The translations under genes and the position numbers were made by a program. Below, one piece after another: positions 50,570-59,804 of a DNA stretch of 64,000 nt. This DNA comes from Paenibacillus andongensis (lineage in GTDB: Bacteria > Bacillota > Bacilli > Paenibacillales > NBRC-103111). The stretch covers positions 4,161,001-4,225,000 of the forward strand of contig NZ_CP104467.1 in NCBI RefSeq assembly GCF_025369935.1, written 5' to 3'. Numbering within the stretch: the first letter of the stretch is position 1; each line of letters opens with the position of its first letter. The notes beneath the pieces were generated by a model, which was not told the origin of the DNA, did no database searches, and saw nothing but the letters and a program-made list of their open reading frames with translations.

Positions 50570-50902
50570 TTATTCAGCCTTTTGAAATTCATGTACCCAT
50601 ACTTTCATATGCGGCAGCCATGGCATACCTGGATGCATAGCTAAAATACTATCACGGTACTCATCAACGGACGTATGTCCTTCTGCTTTCGCATGCTCCA
50701 CAGTTAAATCACCTAGAGCTTGTTGGTAAACGTTGGTTACTGTAAACGCAGTGCCTTGCAATTCCATCGTTTCACCGATATCGGCATAGCGCCCATTACG
50801 TCTGCAAGCCGTCTTCTCACCAGCAAGCACTTTGTTAACTTCAGCTTCTTTCGTAACGAGTCGGTCGATCGAACACGTTTTTGGTGGCAAAGTTTCGTTC
50901 AT
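50570..50902 (-). CDS. ASCH-domain protein
   Basis: 110 residues. PPKTCSIDRLVTKEAEVNKV, AGEKTACRRNGRYADIGETM and AHAKAEG-like EHAKAEGHTSVDEY with a C-terminal KVWVHEFQ. The ASCH fold is PUA-like and binds RNA or nucleotide derivatives. Function here unknown. Faces the WYL regulator gene across a 73-base gap, same strand. Confidence 0.75.
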   Translation of the reverse strand: MNETLPPKTCSIDRLVTKEAEVNKVLAGEKTACRRNGRYADIGETMELQGTAFTVTNVYQQALGDLTVEHAKAEGHTSVDEYRDSILAMHPGMPWLPHMKVWVHEFQKAE

Positions 50903-50975
50903 GTTAGTTCCCTCCTTTTGGCAGTTCTCATTATAACGAATGTCACAAGCTTTGTCGAACTGCGCGGCAATCCTG

Positions 50976-51929
50976 TCACTCGCAATTATATTTTGCCATG
51001 ATCTTGGCCATCATCTCTTTCATTGCATCCACCAATTCCGGTGGACTTTTGACTGTCGCCTCATTGCCAAGACCAAGAACAAACTTTGCGAAAAAAAGGA
51101 TGTCACTCTTCCCAATGTTACCCTCTAACCAACCAGTGCCATCGTTACGGATAAGTAATTTAGATCCCGCCCATAACTCAGCCTCGCACTTCTGGACACC
51201 TTCTTTGCTCAATTCCACATGTAAAATAACTTCTTCCTCTTCCGCCTTACTAAGTGATTCCCTATTTCCAAGATGAACATGCCGAAGATCCATCGGTTTC
51301 GATGCAGAAGAAGCATAAACCGCCGAATGCATTCTGTCACATCGGAACACACGAATTTCGCCGCGAAGAAAGCAATAAGCTGGGCAGTACCATAAACCGT
51401 TGCTTGCATAGATGCCAATAGGCTGAATTTCCCTACTGGCTATTCCTTCACGCGATTCATAATCGATAAGCATGACTTTTTGATCGATAGCCGCATCCAG
51501 CAAGATGGATAAATAGAGGGATTCCGAATGTCTGGACGGTGTTATAAAGTCAACCCGGTTCTTCATTTGATCAATACGATCCCGGACGTCTCCAGACATG
51601 TAGTTATAAAACTTGCTCAATGCCGAAGAAGCTTCCGTTTTAAAAGGAAGGTAGGCATAATGCCGCAAAGCATGACAGGCAAAAAATATAGCTGTAGCCT
51701 CTTCCTCGGTAAACGCGATCGGGGGCAGGATTCTTTCATTCAGGACCTGATAGCCGCCGTGAGGTCCCACTTCCGAATATAAGGGAACCCCTAACTCACT
51801 TAATTCCTGTAAGTCTCTTAAAATCGTTCTCGATGACACCTCAAACTCTTGGGCAAGTTCCTTGACCGTAAACTTCCTTTTGCGGTTAACGGTCATCATC
51901 AATGCCAGGAGTCGTTTCGATTTGGGCAT
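50976..51929 (-). CDS. HTH-WYL (YafY-type) transcriptional regulator
   Basis: 317 residues from ATG with CGGAGAA upstream (the longer frame to 52034 has no site). HTH_11 domain KRKFTVKELAQEFEVSSRTI (about 16-35) followed by DLQELSELGVPLYSEVGPHG. WYL domain from about 135 (DQKVMLIDYESREG, REIQPIGIYASNGLWYCPAY, IRVFRCDRM). Such regulators sense small ligands or nucleic acids. Divergent from the VOC gene at 52061, its likely target. Confidence 0.85.
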   Translation of the reverse strand: MPKSKRLLALMMTVNRKRKFTVKELAQEFEVSSRTILRDLQELSELGVPLYSEVGPHGGYQVLNERILPPIAFTEEEATAIFFACHALRHYAYLPFKTEASSALSKFYNYMSGDVRDRIDQMKNRVDFITPSRHSESLYLSILLDAAIDQKVMLIDYESREGIASREIQPIGIYASNGLWYCPAYCFLRGEIRVFRCDRMHSAVYASSASKPMDLRHVHLGNRESLSKAEEEEVILHVELSKEGVQKCEAELWAGSKLLIRNDGTGWLEGNIGKSDILFFAKFVLGLGNEATVKSPPELVDAMKEMMAKIMAKYNCE

Positions 51930-52060
51930 AATATTTCTCCGTTTTATATATTCACGACAATCCCTGTCACTATTATAAATTATAATGAACATTGAGCCCA
52001 CAAGAATTTCTGAACATCCTACGAAAAAAATCAAAATTTGACAAAGGGAGCTGTTTGATC

Positions 52061-52486
52061 ATGATTTTACAATTAACACCTTTTATTATGTTGGACGGAA
52101 ATGCTAAAGAAGCTATCGATTTTTATGTACAATCATTAGGCGCTAAAGTTGTTTTTACCCAAACATTTGGAGAGAGTCCGGATTCCTCCGAATTATCATT
52201 ACCGGCAAATGCAAGGGATCGTATAGCTCATTCCGTGCTAAAAGTCGGCCAAACAGAGCTGATGGTTTCCGATATTTTTCCGGGTCAAGCCCATCCTATT
52301 GGCAATCAAGTTACTATCTGTATAACCACTTCTGAGAAGGAACAAGCGAAACAACTCTATGAATCGTTACGACAAGACGGACAAGTAAGTTTGGAACTGC
52401 AAGAAACTCATTTTAGCCCTGCTTACGGTATGGTGATAGACAAGTTTGGTGTTGTCTTTCAGATTTTCACTGCGCGTCAACGCTAA
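52061..52486 (+). CDS. VOC-family (PhnB-like) protein
   Basis: 141 residues from ATG with AAGGGAG ten bases ahead. Glyoxalase/bleomycin-resistance fold of the PhnB-type: PFIMLDGNAKEAIDFYVQSL, HSVLKVGQTELMVSD, GMVIDKFGVVFQIF. PhnB-like proteins are often of unknown reaction. Divergent from the WYL regulator, which probably controls it. Followed by a terminator. Confidence 0.82.
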   Translation: MILQLTPFIMLDGNAKEAIDFYVQSLGAKVVFTQTFGESPDSSELSLPANARDRIAHSVLKVGQTELMVSDIFPGQAHPIGNQVTICITTSEKEQAKQLYESLRQDGQVSLELQETHFSPAYGMVIDKFGVVFQIFTARQR

Positions 52487-52562
52487 CCTATCTATGTATG
52501 GTGAGATCGAAATAGCAGCCCCTTTTGGGGAGGCGAAGTACTAATACCTCCATATAAAAAGT

Positions 52563-52596
52563 AGCCAAACCACTCCTTTATGGAGTGGCTTTTTTA
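52563..52596 (+). terminator. terminator after the VOC gene
   Basis: CCACTCC, loop TTTAT, GGAGTGG, then CTTTTTT. Confidence 0.8.
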
Positions 52597-52660
52597 TGGC
52601 AGATGGACACATCACTTGCCTGACAGATGACAATTCACTAATATCAATTATTGAATATTA

Positions 52661-53467
52661 ATGCCAGTGGAGGAAATAGACGGATTTTCGGAAAAATCAG
52701 ATGTTAATTTAGAAACTCCACGCTTGTTTCTTGATGATTTTTATCTTTTTTACATACAGAATATTGGCAAAGTTGGACTTGAATTTTATACACTGGCTTT
52801 GGCCAACGCCGCTCGTTTGGATATGTGCGAGTACTTTACCGAATGTCTAAATGAATCGGCTAGATTGCTAAATAAAGCAACAGAAATCATGTTACAAAAA
52901 GGGACTTTCATAAGAGCTCCCTTTATTCCAATTCCGAATAAAGTTGAGTATGTCCAAAATCAAAGTTATCTTGCAGGTTTGTTTGGACATGCTAGACCGT
53001 TAAATGCAATTGAAATAAATCATATCTATTTTAACCTCATTCAAAATCAATTGGGTCGGTCTTTGTTGATTGGATATAGTCAAGTTGCTAAGGACAAAAA
53101 GGTCCGCGATTATTTCATAAGGGGCAGGAACATTTCAGATAAACACGTTGAAATATTCGGAACATTACTAAGTAAAGAATATCTTCCATCTGCAAGTGCA
53201 TGGGATACACTACCAACAGAATCAACCGATGCACCGTTTTCAGATAAACTAATGATGTTCCATACGACTACGTTAAACTCGGCTGGAATTGCACATTATG
53301 GCAGAAGTCTTGGTCAAAGTCGTAGGACTGATTTGGGATAAATTTACATTCGGCTAACTTCGGAAATTTTGAATTTTGCAAAAGATGGATCAGATATCCT
53401 GATTGAGAATGGTTGGTTGGAACAACCGCCACAGGCTGCTGACAGAGATAAACTAGCAAAAGCATAG
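52661..53467 (+). pseudogene. DUF3231 gene with 5' truncation and premature in-frame stop
   Basis: Reading starts MPVEEIDGFSEKSDVNLE and runs 226 codons to a TAA at 53339-53341. After that stop the same frame continues IYIRLTSEILNFAKDGSD, then ILIENGWLEQPPQAADRDKL, to a TAG at 53465-53467. That tail is the conserved C-terminus of DUF3231 proteins, so a single nonsense change removed about 42 residues. The N-terminal 90 or so residues of the family are missing too; relatives reach about 330. DUF3231 proteins are ferritin-like coat-F relatives of unknown role. Probably dead, though the first 226 codons may still be made. Confidence 0.75.
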
Positions 53468-53484
53468 TCCAATATGATTAAAAT

Positions 53485-53512
53485 TAAAAAACCGCCAGAC
53501 ACATGGTGGCGG
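53485..53512 (-). terminator. terminator after the eCIS-core gene
   Basis: CCGCCA pairs with TGGCGG, followed on the minus strand by TTTTTTAATTTT; 11 bases beyond the stop. Confidence 0.75.
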
Positions 53513-53522
53513 AATCAATCAT

Positions 53523-54968
53523 CTATAAAGCATTGTACGTTTTTTGGGTGTCATCCATCCCCAAGAGTTCGGGAAGATTTACGACCGTATACCCGTAACC
53601 TGTTTCATATCTTTTATCATACGGTTTCGTATGTCCATAATTTGGCTGCGTATTGTTAGCGCCATAATGCGTATGGATTACTGCTTTATTATCATACTTC
53701 GCGACCATCTCAGCAGGTCCCGCAACCTCAAATTCAGCCCCGTAATTAGCTGGATTATTACCATACTTTCTCACATAATCCAAACTGTCAATCCGGTTCG
53801 CGTTGATATCCTCGATGAGTTGAATAAACGGCTGAACAAACGGAACAAATTCTTCTGTCATATCGTAAAACTTAACCTTAGCCTTATCATACAGAACGTA
53901 GGCCAAGTAATTTTTCCATTCTGCCGTGAAGGCAGCAGCGCCGGTGACGAAATCAGACACCTTATCCCCAGCTAATGTTATTATTTCCTCTAACCAGGCC
54001 TGTAATGGCTCGGGATCGTCCTTACAGTAATCAATCGTTTCCTGATCTGTATACGCGTCAACACCCTCGTAATCAGGATAAAGCGTGGAAATCTGTGTCC
54101 GCAGCGATTCAAAATCGCTAGCTTTTGCTTTTATCCATAACTCATTCTGAATCAGTCCGGTAATGAAGCTTTCTTTTAACTCACCGGCGTCAACTTCCGC
54201 TTCATTTAACACTTTTTTCAGTCCTGCAATCCCTTTTTTCACCTCTCCTTTGGCATACGCAGAGGTATCATTTTCAAGGAATTGGGCGTACTCATTAAAA
54301 ATCACATTGGATTCTCCGAGGTCGGAGGCTTTCACATTCTTTTCATCCTCGTCACCGTTACGTTTTTTGTCACTGGAAACAAGCATTCTTTGCACGACGC
54401 CGGCATCGTTCAGCGATCTTCTTTGAATGCCTGGAGGTGAAGACTCAGCCCCCCTTTGCGCAAGTTGTAAGGCCCTGGCACCCATGATATCAGCTTCTTG
54501 CTCCAACCCTGCATCATCGTTGATCGCAACGTCTCCCATTTGCATCCTAGGTTTCACCTTGCCTTGCTTCTGCTGTACAACATGCCATGTTTCATGAGGA
54601 AGATGCTGGTCTTGTCCGGGTGCAACATGAATATCCGTTCCCTCCGCGTAAGCATGGGCTTGCAATTGGGCAGGCTTGGGAGAATTAAAGTGAACTTTCA
54701 CATCATCCAAGGAAATCCCCGAAAGTTTCTCTACACCTGATTTCAAATCATCCGGAAGCCCTGTTTGATTCGTCTTTCTCTGGACTGTTTGTGTCGGATT
54801 GGCTAGTTGGCCAGCCCGTACCATTTGAGCAACAGCCCGATTCCCTATCGTCTTATGTAAGCTGTGTATATAATTTGAACTCATTTGCACTTGAGTAGAA
54901 GCTGACAAACCGTGATCATTTAATATGGATGTTTCTATTGATCTGCGCGCTAAACTCTCATTTTTCAT
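53523..54968 (-). CDS. orphan eCIS-core (DUF4157) metalloprotease-like protein
   Basis: 481 residues. N-terminal SLHKTIGNRAVAQMVRAGQL is the short motif typical of proteins around contractile injection systems. An eCIS-core domain follows (about 63-170): PDDLKSGVEKLSGISLDDVK, AYAEGTDIHVAPGQD, LPHETWHVVQQKQG with the intact HExxH zinc motif (125-129), INDDAGLEQEADIMGARAL. The C-terminal 300 residues are not recognised; the last 54 contain HTHYGANN and RYETGYGYTVVNLP. No signal peptide, no injection-system genes nearby. GGGGAGGT precedes the ATG. Likely a toxin-like or effector protein whose C-terminus is the active part; that is inference. Confidence 0.78.
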   Translation of the reverse strand: MKNESLARRSIETSILNDHGLSASTQVQMSSNYIHSLHKTIGNRAVAQMVRAGQLANPTQTVQRKTNQTGLPDDLKSGVEKLSGISLDDVKVHFNSPKPAQLQAHAYAEGTDIHVAPGQDQHLPHETWHVVQQKQGKVKPRMQMGDVAINDDAGLEQEADIMGARALQLAQRGAESSPPGIQRRSLNDAGVVQRMLVSSDKKRNGDEDEKNVKASDLGESNVIFNEYAQFLENDTSAYAKGEVKKGIAGLKKVLNEAEVDAGELKESFITGLIQNELWIKAKASDFESLRTQISTLYPDYEGVDAYTDQETIDYCKDDPEPLQAWLEEIITLAGDKVSDFVTGAAAFTAEWKNYLAYVLYDKAKVKFYDMTEEFVPFVQPFIQLIEDINANRIDSLDYVRKYGNNPANYGAEFEVAGPAEMVAKYDNKAVIHTHYGANNTQPNYGHTKPYDKRYETGYGYTVVNLPELLGMDDTQKTYNAL

Positions 54969-55072
54969 CCTGATACCTCCCCTCGTTATACTTAAGTTGA
55001 TACCATTTTATCACATTATGTCGAACAAGAATGCCACGATTTCCCAACATCAACTTCCCTTTGGAGATCCCC

Positions 55073-56902
55073 TCACCCCGCCTGCTCTTCATAAGGCGAC
55101 ACACACTTTTCCAGCGGAAGGCGAAGCGTGATCCGAGTGCCTCTTTTCGCGTCGCTCTCGAAGAGAAATTGCGATTCCTTGCCGTAGTACATGATCATCC
55201 GTGTGACCACATTTCGCAGTCCGAACAGATCCTTGTCCTTCTTGAGGTCCGTCGAGATACCTTCTATCGCTTGCTTAGAAGCTTCCTCTAGTTTGCCGCA
55301 AATATAGGCGAGCCTTTCGTTAGTGACCCCGACCCCGTTGTCGTACACTTCGAGTACAAGCTGGTTATTTTCCAAATACGAGGAAATGAGAAGTTCTCCA
55401 CCCCCGATCTGTTTCTCCAGACCATGCAGAACAGCATTTTCAACAAGCGGCTGTAAGAGCAGCTTCAATACATGATAAGGAGCGCTTTCCTCGGCGATGT
55501 CGTATCGAACGGTAAAATGATCTAAGAACCTTAGCTGCTGGACTTTAATGTAATATTTCAAATGCTCGATGGTCTCCCCGACCGCAAACGTTTCGTTTCC
55601 CTTGTTCAGGCTTAGCCGGAAAAATTTCGACAGGTTGAGCACCATTTCACTGATTTCATCCGCTTCATAGTTTTTGGCTGTCCAATAGATAGAGTCTAGT
55701 GTGTTGTAAAGAAAATGCGGGTTGATTTGCGATTGCAAAAACTTAAGCTCCATTTTGGACAGTAAAAGCTGTTTCTCATAGTGGTCACGTATAAGTGTCT
55801 TCTGGTTCTCCGCCATCCGGTTAAACGATTCGATAACGTATCCCAGTTCATCTACACGCGTATCTTCCAATTGTATGGTGAAATTACCTGTACGGAGCTG
55901 TTTCATCCCATAAGCCAGCTTCCGCAGCGGAGCGGATATCCCCCTATAGATGATCCAGGAAATCCAAACGGCTAGCACCAGACTGACGGCTAAAATCCCA
56001 TAACTAAACACCTTTAGGGAGTCGGTATGGCTGCGAAGTTCCTCCAAGGGCTGCTCCATCATGAGCGACCATCCGGAAAACTTCGACTTCACGCTGATCG
56101 TAACCATTTCCGTACCGGTTTGCTGCGATTTGCGGATGGACCTAACCTCGTTCACGGTGTTCCAAACTTGAGGGTAAACACTCGCACCTGTGCCAGCGAT
56201 CGAGCTTCCGTCGCTGTCAAACAGATAGATGTTCGCATTTTTGGAGGGAAGAAGCGGTTTCGCCAACTCGATGAGCGCGCTTTTTTTGACGGAAAGCACG
56301 AGTAGATTCGGATTAATTAGTGTCCTATTATAAGGATCCATCGTTCGGATCAGATGAATGCTGTCTGCATCAAAGTAAGATTCACCCTCCTTCGGCGTAA
56401 AAAAAACCGTGCCTCCACTCGATTCCATTAAACGCTGATACCATTCCTGCTTCTCCGCGCCTTCGGGCAGCTTGCGTCCTCCAAGTTTGGTGGAAATGAC
56501 GGTGCGTGACGGCATATGGATGATGGTGATTTGATCCACGATCAAATTGACTGTTGTCATGTTCGTTATCTGGTCCATGACTTGTGCAAAATAAACGAAC
56601 GACTGCTTTTCCGGCTCTTGCCCAACGGACTGCAGTGTCGTGTTCATATTCATATCGAACGCGATCAGCGAAGAAAGCTGTTCGAGGTTCTGCAGTGTCA
56701 GGTCGATGTAATCCGTCATCGTATGCAGAGCCCCTTGTGTCCTCTCACCCGTTTGTACTTCTAAGATCGTCTGCGATTTTGAGATGGCAAAAAGACTGAA
56801 TCCGGCGAGCGGAAGCAGAATCAGTAAAAAGTACCATGTCAGCCGAATCTGAATATAACCGGCCAGAATTTTACGAACTTTGGGCAGGATTTCTTTTAAC
56901 AT
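55073..56902 (-). CDS. YesM-type sensor histidine kinase
   Basis: 609 residues from ATG with GGAGGG nine bases ahead. Two membrane helices around an extracellular sensor (about 20-305, YFLLILLPLAGFSLFAIS and VFSYGILAVSLVLAVWISW), HAMP domain (about 320-370), His-kinase dimerisation part with the LytS-type QSQINPHFLYNTLDSIYW, and an HATPase part with PLVENAVLHGLEKQIGGGEL and DNGVGV. It senses sugars in Paenibacillus and Bacillus, usually through a YesN-type AraC response regulator. None lies next to it here; the gene encoding a solute-binding protein is upstream. The Met start was chosen over an upstream ATG at 56965. Confidence 0.87.
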   Translation of the reverse strand: MLKEILPKVRKILAGYIQIRLTWYFLLILLPLAGFSLFAISKSQTILEVQTGERTQGALHTMTDYIDLTLQNLEQLSSLIAFDMNMNTTLQSVGQEPEKQSFVYFAQVMDQITNMTTVNLIVDQITIIHMPSRTVISTKLGGRKLPEGAEKQEWYQRLMESSGGTVFFTPKEGESYFDADSIHLIRTMDPYNRTLINPNLLVLSVKKSALIELAKPLLPSKNANIYLFDSDGSSIAGTGASVYPQVWNTVNEVRSIRKSQQTGTEMVTISVKSKFSGWSLMMEQPLEELRSHTDSLKVFSYGILAVSLVLAVWISWIIYRGISAPLRKLAYGMKQLRTGNFTIQLEDTRVDELGYVIESFNRMAENQKTLIRDHYEKQLLLSKMELKFLQSQINPHFLYNTLDSIYWTAKNYEADEISEMVLNLSKFFRLSLNKGNETFAVGETIEHLKYYIKVQQLRFLDHFTVRYDIAEESAPYHVLKLLLQPLVENAVLHGLEKQIGGGELLISSYLENNQLVLEVYDNGVGVTNERLAYICGKLEEASKQAIEGISTDLKKDKDLFGLRNVVTRMIMYYGKESQFLFESDAKRGTRITLRLPLEKCVSPYEEQAG

Positions 56903-56940
56903 GTTGGTAGTCCCTCCATTCGTGCCCTGTCTCTTTCCGG

Positions 56941-58440
56941 CTACTTGCCGGTTTCTCGCCACCATTCGTTCACTTCACCTGTTATTTCATCGCCGCCAGC
57001 ATCCTTCCATTTCTTCACAAAGGCATCGAATTCTTCGATGGGGCTCACCCCCGCGATGATTCTTGTAAAAGTCTCATCTTGCAGCTTGGACAGCTTGACG
57101 TGATGCTTGCCCATTGCAGGTGTAGGTGGTCCATTAAACCGATCTTCCATCAGGTTGCTTTCGATTCGCTGCAGATTGTCATATAGATGAAATTGCTCCC
57201 CGAGTCCCTCCAGCCGATCCCGAGTGATGTCCCGCTCTGCAGTATCGACCAACGATCCATAAATACCCCGATAACCATGCTTCGTGTGCTCATCGAATCG
57301 GATTGCCAGCTTTCCGTTCACTTTGGTCCATATTTCGTTCTCAAAACCAAGCTTCAGACTTGTTTGACCGGGGCCTGCGATAAAATCGAGAAATTTCACA
57401 ACGGCTTCCGCATTTTGACTTTTGATGGGGACAACATTATAAGATCGGACGTTTGAAGTGCTGTAGACCCCGTGTTTGCCGTTTGGTCCGATCGGGAAAT
57501 CAAGCGGAATCCATACCGCTTTCGGATCATTTTTGCGGTTAGCCGCAATGTGAGTGCGTGTATCCGACCATGCTGCGGAATATAAGCCAACCTTGCCGCT
57601 CGCTATCTTCTCGCCAAGTACATCGATTTTATTGAGCGGGAATTCCGGGTCCAGAATATTCTGGTCATATAGGCTGCGTAAGTAAAGGAGTGCATCTTTC
57701 ATTTCTGGGAGAATACCGGAATATACCAACTTCCCCTTTCGCTCATACCAGGCGTTCATTTGTACGCCGAAGGCGCCGAGAAACGGCGATGTTCTCCCGA
57801 GACGCTCCAGGATTGAAAGGCCGACAGTATCCTTAACTCCGTTTCCGTCCGGATCTCCTTCGGCAAATGCCTTCATCACCACTGTATACTCTGCAATGGT
57901 TCGCGGAGGCTGCAGGCCAAGTTTGTCCAGCCAGTCTTTTCGTGCGTAAACTATTTCAGTTCCCTTCACTTCGTTCATACTGGGAATTGCGTATATATGG
58001 CCATCGACGGTGACGTTATCCCAAGCTTCCTTTGGAATTTTGGCTTTCAGATTCGCCCCATACTTCTCAATATAGTCATTCAAAGGTGTGAGCGCCTTTT
58101 GATTCACGAAATTGATGAACCAAGAGGGATTACTCGTGTTCAGCAGATCCGGAGGCTCCCTAGAGGTCATAATGACGTTTAGTTTCTCATCATATCCATT
58201 CAGCGGCGGGAGTGTCACATTCACCTGTACGCCAATGTTCTTCTCGATGTAGGTAAGGTAGGGGTTGTTATTCTCATCCATACCTTCCGGAAAATTCATG
58301 CCTAGACTATTTACGACGATTCGAATGACCGGTTCTTGTACAGCTATCGAATCATTATCATATGGCCATTCTGAAAAGCTGCATCCGGCGGCAGTGAAGC
58401 ACGTAAGCAAGGCGAGAATGGCCGCGCTAGTTCTTTTCAT
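56941..58440 (-). CDS. extracellular solute-binding lipoprotein (family 1, LipO-like)
   Basis: 499 residues. Signal and lipobox FTAAGC (Cys20) then SFSEWPYDND. Later pieces: NNPYLTYIEKNIGVQVNVTL, MTSREPPDLLNT, FVNQKALTPLNDYIEKYG, DGHIYAIPSMNEVKGTEIVY, DPDGNGVKDTVGLSIL. It is of the large LipO/YtcQ type of sugar- or oligosaccharide-binding proteins. No permease genes are next to it, so it may instead present a ligand to the kinase encoded 38 bases downstream. Confidence 0.85.
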   Translation of the reverse strand: MKRTSAAILALLTCFTAAGCSFSEWPYDNDSIAVQEPVIRIVVNSLGMNFPEGMDENNNPYLTYIEKNIGVQVNVTLPPLNGYDEKLNVIMTSREPPDLLNTSNPSWFINFVNQKALTPLNDYIEKYGANLKAKIPKEAWDNVTVDGHIYAIPSMNEVKGTEIVYARKDWLDKLGLQPPRTIAEYTVVMKAFAEGDPDGNGVKDTVGLSILERLGRTSPFLGAFGVQMNAWYERKGKLVYSGILPEMKDALLYLRSLYDQNILDPEFPLNKIDVLGEKIASGKVGLYSAAWSDTRTHIAANRKNDPKAVWIPLDFPIGPNGKHGVYSTSNVRSYNVVPIKSQNAEAVVKFLDFIAGPGQTSLKLGFENEIWTKVNGKLAIRFDEHTKHGYRGIYGSLVDTAERDITRDRLEGLGEQFHLYDNLQRIESNLMEDRFNGPPTPAMGKHHVKLSKLQDETFTRIIAGVSPIEEFDAFVKKWKDAGGDEITGEVNEWWRETGK

Positions 58441-58477
58441 TTCTCAACCACCCCTTCAGGCTTATTGAAACCGGCAA

Positions 58478-59584
58478 TCAATCCGTCAAAATCTTCTGGA
58501 GGACTGGTGCCAGCCCATTTGCCATACGCAAAAAGCCAAGATCAGTCGGATGAACACCGTCAACGGTACATTCGTGCGCATCCTCACCCAGAAGATTAGA
58601 TCCGTCGTAAAAATAGATGTTAGCATCGCCCATTTCACGCTCCCGCTCTACGGTTTGGAGCTGAAATTGTTTGCGTTCCGCCCGATCTTGCGCCATTTGA
58701 TCTTGAAATTTATCCTTCGCATAAGTGATGCGCGAGATTATTAATATCGGTGTCAACGGGTGTTTATCACGGTAAATCGAGATGAACTTGGGCAGTGTCG
58801 TTTGAAGCATTTCTGTAGAAACGCAGTTCGCCTCATAATCCAGGATCAGGCATGCTGGATCCGGAATGGCAGAAAGTATATAAGCGAGCTCAGGTTCCCC
58901 TTTACCATTACCGGAAAAGCCCAGGTTGAGAAACTCCCTGTTAATACGTCTAGAAAGTATGTTTGTATAAGCCATACCCGGACGGGCTGCACAGCCGCCT
59001 TGTGTGATTGAAGTGCCGTAGACGATGATCTTCCCGTTATCAACGTAAGCCGGTGGCGGAGCGATCTGCGCTTCCCGATCCAAACCGATCCAGACTTCCT
59101 CTACACCTTGGTAGAGCGGAAAATTCAATGTAATGATCCGGCTCTCCCGCGCCATATCCTTAAAAATAACAGCTTCGTATTCCATCAGCGTATGATCGTA
59201 AACAGTGGTGCTGTAATATAGCTGCTCTCCCGGACCTCCCATGTAACAATCAAACCCGCACTGCCCTGTAGCCGTCATATGATACATATTAGCAGTCCCT
59301 GTTAGTTTTACTTTTATGCTCAAGGAAGTGGCATCCGTCTCGAAACGAATTTGACCGCCGGCGGTGCAGTTGGCCAGTTGGTCTACCGCCTGTGGGAGTT
59401 TCCAATCTGGTTTTGCAGGCAACCGGCGGTAAAGCCTTTCTTCGTGAAGCCAGCCGAAACCGGCAATATAGAAGGGCTTCTCTAGCGGTGAATACCAATT
59501 CAAATGATGATCACCGGATTGCTGAATATGCATGTTTGCGTCCAACTGCACGACGTTTACAGGTTGTTGTTGATTTGACATCAT
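58478..59584 (-). CDS. SGNH/GDSL-type carbohydrate esterase
   Basis: 368 residues. An N-terminal beta-sandwich (about 20-165, FYIAGFGWLHEERLYRRLPA) is followed by an SGNH core: block I VYGTSITQGG (Ser nucleophile), block III LILDYEAN, and block V TVDGVHPTDLGFLRMA with the Asp/His pair. Related enzymes deacetylate sugar polymers. The final half lacks a signal peptide. It is upstream of the binding-protein/kinase genes on the same strand and divergent from the FAD-oxidoreductase gene. AGGAGG-type site ahead of the ATG. Confidence 0.85.
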   Translation of the reverse strand: MMSNQQQPVNVVQLDANMHIQQSGDHHLNWYSPLEKPFYIAGFGWLHEERLYRRLPAKPDWKLPQAVDQLANCTAGGQIRFETDATSLSIKVKLTGTANMYHMTATGQCGFDCYMGGPGEQLYYSTTVYDHTLMEYEAVIFKDMARESRIITLNFPLYQGVEEVWIGLDREAQIAPPPAYVDNGKIIVYGTSITQGGCAARPGMAYTNILSRRINREFLNLGFSGNGKGEPELAYILSAIPDPACLILDYEANCVSTEMLQTTLPKFISIYRDKHPLTPILIISRITYAKDKFQDQMAQDRAERKQFQLQTVEREREMGDANIYFYDGSNLLGEDAHECTVDGVHPTDLGFLRMANGLAPVLQKILTD

Positions 59585-59804
59585 ACATTCCTCCTCTATT
59601 TACTCCTAAAATACACTCACATTATAAGGACTTGTTAACCATTTTCGACTCCGATCAAATAATCCCTTTTTTTCCATAGGCAATGGTTATTAAAGTACCA
59701 AAAGAAGTCATGGTCCTCCGCTGTGGCCTCGTTTCCGCTGTATTACAATAAGGATAGCCTGTGAAAACCTGCAGGCGAGGAGGAAAAAGGAGGGAATATT
59801 TCCG

